Below, piece after piece: positions 1 through 8,737 of a DNA stretch of 64,000 nt (positions within the stretch are counted from its first letter, which is position 1; each line of letters opens with the position of its first letter). The stretch covers positions 1 through 64,000 of the forward strand of contig JBAIAA010000409.1 in NCBI GenBank assembly GCA_037893245.1. Reading direction: 5' to 3'. Source of the DNA: Crossaster papposus. Lineage: Eukaryota; Echinodermata; Asteroidea; Velatida; Solasteridae. The notes beneath the pieces are model-generated. The model saw nothing but the letters and a program-made list of their open reading frames with translations. It searched no databases and had not been told where the DNA came from. The position numbers and the translations under genes are program-made.

Positions 1-388
1 GGCCGAAGTTTTTTTTTTTGCAGTTTTAACGCGCGAAATTTCGCAATCTTATCTTTAAAAGATTTAAATTATAGTCTTCAAATACCAACCGGAGTTAGCT
101 CAACGGCTTAATTCGCCAGGGTGACTAGTCCTATATGGGAGTCGGTCAATGTGTTCAGTAATAGGTCCGTACCCCTGAATTGCTTAGTCAACACCACTTT
201 ACTTTTTGTTCTTCATTTTCCCCTTACCACCAATGCAGACGTGCGTTCTGTATTTTTCTTGATTTACTTTAAAGGGGGAGGGGGGGGGGGGGGGGGGGGG
301 TTGTGGAGTAATGAAAGGGTTACTTCATTCTTCTACATTGGAGCTATTACTCCAGTTTTCAAACTTAAGTTACATCGATTTGAAACAA

Positions 389-476
389 TGTTGACCGGTA
401 GTCGAATGGCCGAGTGGTTAGGCTCCTCGTTTGCGGGGTTTCATCGCCAGGGTTCGAAGACTCGTCCTGGCCGATG
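389..476 (+). repeat. tRNA-Ser-like SINE head (box A and box B); seven copies in the array
   Basis: TGGCCGAGTGG fits the box A consensus and GGTTCGA plus following bases fits box B, spaced as in a tRNA gene. The same head recurs near 1622-1705, 2152-2235, 2618-2702, 3849-3932, 4379-4460 and 5437-5515. Each is followed by T-rich sequence and a tail containing AACGCGCG. The T-arm and acceptor stem do not pair properly, so these look like tRNA-derived SINE heads rather than working tRNA genes. A second box A-like motif, TAGCTCAACGG, lies in the tails. Confidence 0.7.
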
Positions 477-718
477 TTTTTTTCTTCTTTTTTTCCGCAG
501 TTTTAATGCGCGCAATTTAGCAATCTTATCTTTAAAAGAATTAAATGATAGTCTTCCAATACCAACCGGAGTTACCTCAACGGCTTAATTCATCAGGGTG
601 AAGAGTCCTATATGGGAGTCGGTCAATTTACACAAGCGGGGCGTGTTGGCTCTGATGTGTCGCTCGACGTTACAATACATTTGAATGCTATGTTTGTGAA
701 AGTGCAAACGTACAATGT

Positions 719-754
<36 letters not shown>

Positions 755-2944
755 CTTGCAAATCGACTTGTAATTTCTAAATCCATTTCGATGCCACCCT
801 TGGACTTTCACAAGATGTGGAATAGGGAATAATACGATGTTTTAATTTCTTGAACTTTCTATGCATAGTTTTCTTTAGCCTTGATCAAGGCGTCATTACC
901 CGTCCGTACGTACATGTATGTACATCGATGCCACGATGCTCGAAATTTCGTAGGACTGTCTTGCGACGACCCCCGATGACCCACGATCTGCCAAAATTGT
1001 ATGTCGTTTCGTGGAACAAATGCGTCGTGGGTTCGTTGTGACCAGGCCTTACCAGGACAACATTTCGTACGATCCGTTGTGACCGGGGTTTATTAACACA
1101 GAGCCCTTTGGGTGAAACGGAGCAAATCAATTCCCATAGACCTAAGGGCTAAAACGCCTATACTTTCACGATCTTATTAAAATACTTAGAACTTTCACCG
1201 GTTCAGGGACTACATAAACATGACGACTAGCATGTCATATTCTTTTTAATTTTTGGTGGGTTGACCGATGATTATTTTTGAAAAATTCTTACCCAATGCA
1301 AACAAGACAATTTTATTAATTTTTTTTAATTTCCAATGAAAAAATATATACATTGCCACCCTACTCCCGAGTGTCGCGAGGCAGCGCCGTTTGTCTGATT
1401 TTGTGTAGTTTCCTTTGAGCCCGCGCTTTGCTGGTGACTTTTATTTGTGTGGCGCGCCCTCTATCGACATAAAATAAGTCGAATTTTCGGACAATTAATG
1501 CGTGGGCGGATCATTAACCCTGAAAACACAGTTTCTCCTTCTTCTTTTGAGCAGATGTAGGATAGAGCTATTACTCCAGCTTTCAAACCTATTAAGTCAC
1601 ATCGATTTCAAACAGTGTTGACTGGTAGTCGAATGGCCGAGTGGTTAGGCTCCTCGTCTGCGGGGTTCCATCGCCCGGGTTCGAGTACCCGTTCTGCCCG
1701 ACGTCATTTTTTCCCAGTTTTAACGCGCGCGATTTCGCAATCTTATCTATAAAAGAATTAATTGATCGTCTTCAATCACCAACCGGAGTTAGCTCAGCGG
1801 CTTAATTCGTCAGGCTGGTACTGTCCGCGGAGTTCAGGTGCGCACCTTAGTATAGGGACGGAGCTCGTTTGCTTGCATAGGCGGCAAGAGCTAGGGCCTC
1901 GCTCCGTCAGTCCTCCCTTTACGGTAGCGTGGCCTACGGGTTACATGAACATGGACAGGGAAGGATGTGTGGTGGGCCGGGAATCCTAGAACCCAAAAGA
2001 GTCCTATATGGGTGGTCGTTCAGTGAGTAAAGTCACGGGTTCGACCCCCTGAATGCTTGGTCAACACCACATAACTTTTTTTCTCTTCATTCTACACTGG
2101 AGCTATTACTTCAGTTTTTAAACATAAGTCACATCGATTTGAAACAATGTTGACCGGTAGTCGAATGGCCGAGTGGTTAGGCTCCTCGTTTGCGGGGTTT
2201 AATCGCCTGGGTTCGAGTCCTCGTCCTGGCCGAAGTTTTTTTTTGCAGTTTTAACGCGCGAAATTTCGCAATCTTATCTTTAAAAGATTTAAATTATAGT
2301 CTTCAAATACCAACCGGAGTTAGCTCAACGGCTTAATTCGCCAGGGTGACTAGTCCTATATGGGAGTCGGTCAATGTGTTCAGTCATAGGTCCGTACCCC
2401 TGAATTGCTTAGTCAACACCACTTTACTTTTTGTTCTTCATTTTCCCCTTACCACCAATGCAGACGTACGTTCTGTATTTTTCTTGATTTACTTTAAAGG
2501 GGGAGGGGAGGGGGGGGGGGGGGGTGGTTGTGGAGTAATGAAAGGGTTACTTCATTCTTCTACATTGGAGCTATTACTCCAGTTTTCAAACTTAAGTTAC
2601 ATCGATTTGAAACAATGTTGACCGGTAGTCGAATGGCCGAGTGGTTAGGCTCCTCGTTTGCGGGGTTTCATCGCCAGGGTTCGAGGACTCGTCCTGGCCG
2701 ATGTTTTTTTCTTCTTTTTTTCCGCAGTTTTAACGCGCGCAATTTAGCAATCTTACCTTTAAAGAATTAAATTATAGTCTTCCAATACCAACCGGAGTTA
2801 CCTCAACGGCTTAATTCACCAGGGTGAAGAGTCCTATATGGGAGTCGGTCAATGTACACAAGCGGGGTGTGTTGGCTCTGATGTGTCGCTCGACGTTACA
2901 ATACATTTGAATGCTATGTTTGTGAAAGTGCAAACGTACAATGT

Positions 2945-2982
<38 letters not shown>

Positions 2983-4603
2983 CTTGCAAATCGACTTGTA
3001 ATTCTAAATACATTTCGATGCCACCCTTGGACTTTCACAAGATGTGGAATAGAGAATAATACGATTTTTTAATTTCTTGAACTTTCTATGCATAGTTTTT
3101 TTTAGCCTTGATCAAGGCGTCATTACCCGTCCGTACGTACATGTATGTACATCGATGCCACGATGCTCGAAATTTCGTAGGACTGTCTTGCGACGACCCC
3201 CGATGACCCACGATCTGCCAAAATTGTATGTCGTTTCGTGGAACAAATGCGTCGTGGGTTCGTTGTGACCAGGCCTTACCAGGACAACATTTCGTACGAT
3301 CCGTTGTGACCGGGGTTTATTAACACAGAGCCCTTTGGGTGAAACGGAGCAAATCAATTCCCATAGACCTAAGGGCTAAAACGCTATACTTTCACGATCT
3401 TATTAAAATACTTAGAACTTTCACGTGTTCAGGGACTACAGAAACATGACGACTAGCATGTCATATTCTTTTCAATTTGTGGTGGGTTGACCGATGATTA
3501 TTTTTGAAAAATTCTTACCCAATGCAAACAAGACAATTTTATTTAAATTTTAAAATTTCCAATGAAAAAATATATACATTGCCACCCTACTCCCGAGTGT
3601 CGCGAGGCAGCGCCGTTTGTCTGATTTTGTGTTTTCTCCTTTGAGCCCGCGCTTTGCTGGTGACTTTTATTTGTGTGGCGCGCCCTCTATCGACATAAAA
3701 TAAGTCGAATTTTCGGACAATTAATGCGTGGGCGGATCATTAACCCTGAAAACACAGTTTCTCCTTCTTCTTTTGAGCAGATGTAGGATAGAGCTATTAC
3801 TCCAGCTTTCAAACCTATTAAGTCACATCGATTTCAAACAGTGTTGACTGGTAGTCGAATGGCCGAGTGGTTAGGCTCCTCGTCTGCGGGGTTCCATCGC
3901 CCGGGTTCGAGTCCCCGTTCTGCCCGACGTCATTTTTTCCCAGTTTTAACGCGCGCGATTTCGCAATCTTATCTATAAAAGAATTAATTGATCGTCTTCA
4001 ATCACCAACCGGAGTTAGCTCAGCGGCTTAATTCGTCAGGCTGGTACTGTCCGCGGAGTTCAGGTGCGCACCTTAGTATAGGGACGGAGCTCGTTTGCTT
4101 GCATAGGCGGCAAGAGCTAGGGCCTCGCTCCGTCAGTCCTCCCTTTACGGTAGCGTGGCCTACGGGTTACATGAACATGGACAGGGAAGGATGTGTGGTG
4201 GGCCGGGAATCCTAGAACCCAAAAGAGTCCTATATGGGTGGTCGTTCAGTGAGTAAAGTCACGGGTTCGACCCCCTGAATGCTTGGTCAACACCACATAA
4301 CTTTTTTTCTCTTCATTCTACACTGGAGCTATTACTTCAGTTTTTAAACATAAGTCACATCGATTTGAAACAATGTTGACCGGTAGTCGAATGGCCGAGT
4401 GGTTAGGCTCCTCGTTTGCGGGGTTTAATCGCCTGGGTTCGAGTCCTCGTCCTGGCCGAAGTTTTTTTTTTTGCAGTTTTAACGCGCGAAATTTCGCAAT
4501 CTTATCTTTAAAAGATTTAAATTATAGTCTTCAAATACCAACCGGAGTTAGCTCAACGGCTTAATTCGCCAGGGTGACTAGTCCTATATGGGAGTCGGTC
4601 AAT

Positions 4604-5186
4604 ATATATAATTGACGCTACTGGAGTCATACTCGACTCGAGGCGTTGTGACTAATAGTTTTTCAAATTCTCGAAATTCGTCTCAGCCATCCAGCCCGAT
4701 CCTGGGAAGCACGAACAGCCTGATCGTGCTTAAGGCCGATGGCGTTGAGGTCGTCTATAATCTGTAAGAGGTAGGTGCGACGCAGGCCTCCTCCCCGTCT
4801 AAACGGCTCTGAAGGTTGATTTTTAGGGTTTAGGAAGACAGCGAGTGTCACCTCAGGTCTCCGTAGTGCGTGACCTATTAGGCGAAGGCGACTTCTCAGC
4901 AGGGTGGTTGTGGCAGGTGCTACGCAGGTACGAGCATACAAGTCGACGTTGGATAGCCGTACTGGGAAGTGCACACCAAGACAGTAGCGTAGGAGAGCGC
5001 GGTGGGTAGCGTCAAGATGCCTGGCCATAGTTTCAGTGATCGCAAGGGCATCACAACTGTATAATAAAACTGTCTCAACTGTGGACTTAAACAGGTGCAC
5101 CTTGGCGCTATCACTGGCTGCTCCGTCCCACACAAGTGTACATTTTCGTGCTGCAACCCAAGCCAGCTGTCGTCGCCGCTGAATGG
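4604..5186 (-). mobile_element. 5'-truncated LINE inserted in the tandem array
   Basis: The unit sequence breaks at 4603 and resumes after 5186. The 8-bp direct repeat CGGTCAAT at 4596-4603 and 5187-5194 is the target-site duplication. The insert reads on the minus strand, ends at its 3' side in an AT-rich tail (TATATATT), and lacks the 5' portion, as expected of aborted target-primed reverse transcription. It lies in only one of the array copies, so it arrived after the array began to expand. Confidence 0.85.
4663..5186 (-). pseudogene. C-terminal part of a LINE reverse-transcriptase ORF
   Basis: About 174 codons are open to a stop at 4663. The reading has the pattern seen after the RT catalytic core of many non-LTR elements: RRRQLAW, then LFKSTVETVLLYSCDAL, then a spaced leucine and arginine pattern with RLRLIGHALRRPE, and a basic tail ending GWLRRISRI. 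The catalytic palm motifs are absent because the 5' part was never inserted. I cannot fix the clade; a Jockey/CR1/RTE-type LINE is likely. It is a fragment with no expected function. Confidence 0.75.
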
Positions 5187-5862
5187 CGGTCAATGTGTTC
5201 AGTCATAGGTCCGTACCCCTGAATTGCTTAGTCAACACCACTTTAATTTTTGTTCTCCATTTTCCCCTTACCACCAATGCAGACGTACGTTCTGTATTTT
5301 TCTTGATTTACTTTAAAGGGGGAGGGGGGGAGGGGGGGGGGGGTGGTGGAGTAATGAAAGGGTTACTTCATTCTTCTACATTGGAGCTATTACTCCAGTT
5401 TTCAAACTTAAGTTACATCGATTTGAAACAATGTTGACCGGTAGTCGAATGGCCGAGTGGTTAGGCTCCTCGTTTGCGGGGTTTAATCGCCTGGGTTCTC
5501 GTCCTGGCCGATGTTTTTTTTTTGGCAGTTTTAACGCGCGAAATTTCGCAATCTTATCTTTAAAAGATTTAAATTATAGTCTTCAAATACCAACCGGAGT
5601 TAGCTCAACGGCTTAATTCGCCAGGGTGACGAGTCCTATATGGGAGTCGGTCAATGTGTTCAGTCATAGGTCCGTACCCCTGAATTGCTTAGTCAACACC
5701 ACTTTACTTTTTGTTCTTCATTTTTCTCTTACCACCAATGCAGACGTACGTTCTGTTTTTTTCTTGATTTACTTATTAAAAAAAAAAGGGGGGGGGGGTG
5801 GAGCAATGAAAGGGTTACTTCATTCTTCTACACTGGAGCTATTACTCCAGTTTTCAAACATC

Positions 5863-5985
5863 ATATTTAATCTACGACATCACAAACTTGTATGTACGAC
5901 ATCACATATTTATTTACGACATCACATATTGCATTTACGACATCACATAATTGCATTTACAACATCACACAATTTTTCACGACTT
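5863..5985 (+). repeat. Short degenerate tandem repeat (ACGACATCACAT units)
   Basis: Five or so imperfect ~19-21-bp repeats, each with ACGACATCACA or AACATCACA, lie just after the array ends and just before the CpG-richer stretch 5985-6140. They code for nothing recognisable. Confidence 0.6.
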
Positions 5986-6144
5986 TTTATTCACGACACG
6001 CATGCAAGTCGTGAATGTTTTTGTCGCGAATTGTTTACAAGTAGCTTAGGGCGCGTAGCTGACCCTGCTCGATCGATGTGTGCTTGAGCTGGTAATTTGC
6101 ATTTCTTTCTACTTCTGAGAGTATAAGCACAACCGCGGTGAGAT

Positions 6145-6177
6145 ATGGAGGCTCGTAGTGACGAACCGCGTTCAAAA
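6145..6177 (+). CDS. Possible first coding exon of an unidentified gene
   Basis: ATG at 6145 opens 11 codons (MEARSDEPRSK) that end exactly at a strong donor, GTAAGT at 6178. The preceding 100 bases are CpG-richer than the surroundings, as at a promoter. The reading continues in phase 0 into 6305-6370. I do not recognise the product. The support is the start codon, donor and matching phase; there is no homology evidence. No convincing later coding exon was found before the carrier gene, apart from a 23-base candidate at 6668-6690. Confidence 0.3.
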
Positions 6178-6304
6178 GTAAGTTACTTTTGTTTTGTTTT
6201 GTTTTGTTTTGTTGGCTACAAATTAAATAACATCGTTCTCTCTTCATTAAATCTTGTCAGTGTACCATTTTATTCCCGTAAAAATCTGCGTTCCTTTTCC
6301 TCAG

Positions 6305-6370
6305 CAGATCGAAGACATCCTTCGGGGGATGGGATTGGAAGTTTTGATTCCAAATTCCAAGAAGGGGCAG
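6305..6370 (+). CDS. Possible second coding exon of the same unidentified gene
   Basis: Bounded by an acceptor (TTTCCTCAG) and a donor (CAG then GTACGT), this 66-base stretch reads as 22 codons in phase 0: QIEDILRGMGLE followed by VLIPNSKKGQ. An amphipathic helix is plausible. The start of the joined peptide faintly recalls histone-fold proteins such as TAF9 but diverges where the family is conserved, so I assign no function. The alternative is chance. Confidence 0.3.
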
Positions 6371-6877
6371 GTACGTCAAACTTTGTGTTTAAAGTATACT
6401 TACTTTGTTATTGCAATTGTTTTAAATTTTTTTGTTTTAGTATTTCGATGGTTTATCCTTTGTGTAGATATTTTATATCGGGAGATATAGCCCACTGCAC
6501 ACCTCTTCGCTTTTCGGCCGTCCGGTTTACGGAACGATCGGCCCGATGTTTACCACGTTTTAATACCCCGGAAATGTGCGATCTGTTTCGTTATTTGAGT
6601 ATGAGATTAAACCCAAAATACATCTATAGTCAAACCAACAAAATCCCTTTTTGCTTGCTGACTTTAGCCTGACGTGAACTCAGTGTTTCTGTAAGTTATA
6701 TTGCTTTTTATTATGTGACCCCATCCGCGGGATAGTTACCAGATGGTGTACTTACAAGTGAAGAATGGCTAATCGACCTGATTTGCCGACCTAAAAAAAG
6801 TACAAACATAAAAAACAATGCAAACCAAAATAACTATATATGTAACAGAAACTCAAATAAATGTGGATTTTGTAAAT

Positions 6878-6952
6878 ATTAAGACATTTCACACAAATAA
6901 CGAATATATGTTATGTAACATAATATTAGTTATTTGTGTGAAAGGTCTTAAT
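6878..6952. repeat. Short hairpin, 24-bp arms
   Basis: ATTAAGACATTTCACAC with AAATAAC is mirrored by GTTATTTGTGTGAAAGG with TCTTAAT at one mismatch, around a ~27-base AT-rich loop. It may be a tiny TIR element. A small-RNA precursor is possible in shape, but nothing else supports that. Confidence 0.55.
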
Positions 6953-6959
6953 AATTACA

Positions 6960-7152
6960 CATCGACTCACATGATGACTACGGAGCACAGCCTGAGATCG
7001 AAAGTGTTTGATTTTTTCAAGAGGGAAGAAAACCGGAGGACCCAGAGAAAAACTCTCTCGGCACAGGAGAGAATTAACCAACTCACAACTTTATTCACAT
7101 TATGGTCCGGACCGGGAATCGACCCGCCCACATTGGTGAGGCGTGCGCTTTA
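6960..7152 (-). mobile_element. tRNA-derived SINE
   Basis: On the minus strand a box B-like GGTCGATTCCC is followed by a body containing GAGAGAGTTTTTCTC and CCTCCGGTTTTC. That arrangement is familiar from a widespread invertebrate SINE with a conserved central domain. The 5' tRNA head is incomplete. Open frames across it are shadows. Confidence 0.6.
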
Positions 7153-7683
7153 GGGTGGGTTTTCACGAGGCACGCCAACGATTCGCGAAGGGTGCGAATG
7201 AAATTTGTCTTTGAATGTGTCGCGACAATGCAGTTTGTGCGTAGTTCTCACAACGTACATGAGTGTGCAAATGTCGTGTGTAGCGTTGCCGAACTTAACT
7301 ATGGCCAGTCCACATACACGAAGAACATGCGACTAAAATGCGAGCAACACCAATGTTGCACAAATCTCGGGCAACATTCGTGAGGACATTTCGCGACACA
7401 TATGCGACACATGCAAACCTTTCGCGCATATTTCTCGAATAATGAAAGCCGTGCGACTTTCAAAGTTGAGTGACACCGAAGACGTCCTCGGTTGAAAACG
7501 TGTACAAAACAAACGAGAGCGCTGCAAAAACAACAAACAAACCTGTATGTGCACGCGCACACAGGTATGCCATCAAACCGAATGTCATGCATTTTTTTTT
7601 AATTCGCGGTAAAAATATTATTGCGAAAAAAATATATGCACAGAAAGTTCCTGAAATTGGAGAACAATCATGGTCTATGTTAA

Positions 7684-7825
7684 AGGTAAGATACACCATT
7701 TGCAGATATCGCACATTTTTACTACCAAATTATTAAGAAATTATTAAACGACATTTACTATAAAATACACCCCTCCCAAATCCACACATAAATTAATTCA
7801 AGCAATTACCAATGATCTATATCCA
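7684..7825 (-). mobile_element. MITE-B fragment
   Basis: TTAA is followed by AGGTAAGATACACCA and then sequence matching the minus orientation of the family, with an internal deletion and a decayed far end. Family features are described under the copy at 11709. Confidence 0.7.
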
Positions 7826-7834
7826 GAACCAGGG

Positions 7835-8515
7835 TTGCATCGCAATGGATTTAAAAATACCATGTCAATTTACAAGCGGGTTTCCCCCATATTACGCTGC
7901 CGCTGATGCACAAGACGTTTACCGCTCACGTATACATTTTGAATGTGGTGCTGGTGTTTCTCGACTTTTGGTGGAAAACTACACATAGAAACTGTAGTCA
8001 TTTATCGAACATACGTCCAGTTTGTATTAGCCGAACGTGTGGGCCCATAATGAAGTATACACGTGTACATTGTTGATGAGTGACGGGTGAAGCAATCCTA
8101 TATCAATGGTCCAAATTGATGCCACGTTTTGTGGGTAAACTATGCATAATAGTAAGTTCAACATTTTTAAAGCTCGCTTTGATCTATTCCCCATCTCGGG
8201 TGGTATCATAATCGGTTTAAAAATGAGAGACATTTCCACGAACACCAGCAACGCAACGCGCGCACCGTCCAGCATGCAACGCATATAAATGTACCCGTGT
8301 GAATAGGCTGCGTGCGTTTATGCGGTAATCGTGACACCGCACTAATTTTGATCCCAGGAAAACCATGCATAGAAAGTTCAAAAAAAAATAAAAAAAATCG
8401 TCATAATCTATTCCTCATCTGGTAGTTGTAAAAGTCCTAGGGTGGCATCGTAATGGATTTGGAAATTACAAGTAAATTTGCAAGCGGGGTCCCCTATATT
8501 GTACGTTGGCACTTT
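7835..8515. repeat. Dispersed repeat related to part of the 2.2-kb array unit
   Basis: CATCGCAATGGATTT near 7836 and CATCGTAATGGATTT near 8447 are diverged internal repeats. Read in reverse, 8340-8530 aligns with 690-880 of the array unit, including AACTTTCTATGCAT and the point where that unit has its poly-C tract. Here the poly-C is only a short C run next to GCTTGC, so the tract in the array arose by expansion. No gene is seen in this stretch. Confidence 0.6.
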
Positions 8516-8688
8516 TACAAACTTTGAAGTGGATGTCCGTTACGGAGCACCGTAGTAGCAAAGGCGATGCTGTAAATGTAATAGAGCAAGGTGCCGGTGA
8601 TACCGTAGGCTAGCTTGACGCAGATGTCCTTTAAATTTGTAGCCGTATTTTCTGGGGGACGATCATGCAAACCTCTTCGAGGGATCAT
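8515..8688 (-). CDS. Speculative 57-residue ORF with one membrane segment, antisense to the carrier gene start
   Basis: ATG at 8688 opens 57 codons to a TAA at 8515. After a polar start (MIPRRGLHDRPPENTATNL) comes a hydrophobic stretch of about 20 residues around YGITGTLLYYIYSIAFATTV, then a basic-polar end. The ATG lies within, and antisense to, the first coding exon of the carrier. The last codons run into the dispersed repeat. It could be a small membrane protein from a divergent transcript, but a chance ORF of this size is quite possible. Confidence 0.2.
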   Translation of the reverse strand: MIPRRGLHDRPPENTATNLKDICVKLAYGITGTLLYYIYSIAFATTVLRNGHPLQSL

Positions 8689-8737
8689 GCTCTACGGTTT
8701 TGTTTCGCTGGCTTCGGCGGCATGTGCGGTGCCTTTG
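8665..8737 (+). CDS. Carrier exon 1 (start codon, helix 1)
   Basis: ATG at 8665 gives MQTSSRDHALRF, then the glycine-rich helix 1 (FAGFGGMCGAFG). The donor is GTATGT at 8738, after the first base of an Ala codon. Confidence 0.88.

Larger units (their letters stand above)
1..5863. repeat. Tandem array of a ~2,226-bp unit (two near-full copies plus shortened copies)
   Basis: Bases 1-2228 recur almost unchanged at 2229-4455; landmarks at 121, 850 and 1762 reappear at 2346, 3077 and 3988, a period of 2,225-2,227 bp. Shortened copies follow at 4456-5515 (split by a LINE) and 5516-5863. Differences between the long copies are mostly homopolymer lengths and scattered single bases, so the duplication looks recent. 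Each unit contains tRNA-like box A and box B motifs, a poly-G tract (near 278 and 2502), a poly-C tract (near 721 and 2947) and an internal stretch (about 690-880) related to a dispersed element at 8340-8530. The array reaches the left edge, so its real size is unknown. Open frames here are repeat shadows, not genes. Confidence 0.9.

Noticed and set aside
392-476. Functional tRNA-Ser genes in the array
   Set aside because: Boxes A and B are good, but the acceptor and T stems do not pair and the heads sit in a repeat family with SINE-like tails.
121-588. 155-codon ORF with a polyglycine run at the array start
   Set aside because: It crosses SINE-like heads and a poly-G tract and recurs with frame changes in each array copy; a repeat shadow.
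6305-6370. TAF9-type histone-fold start
   Set aside because: Only a short QIEDILRGMG-like stretch resembles it; the conserved EPRV block that should follow is absent.
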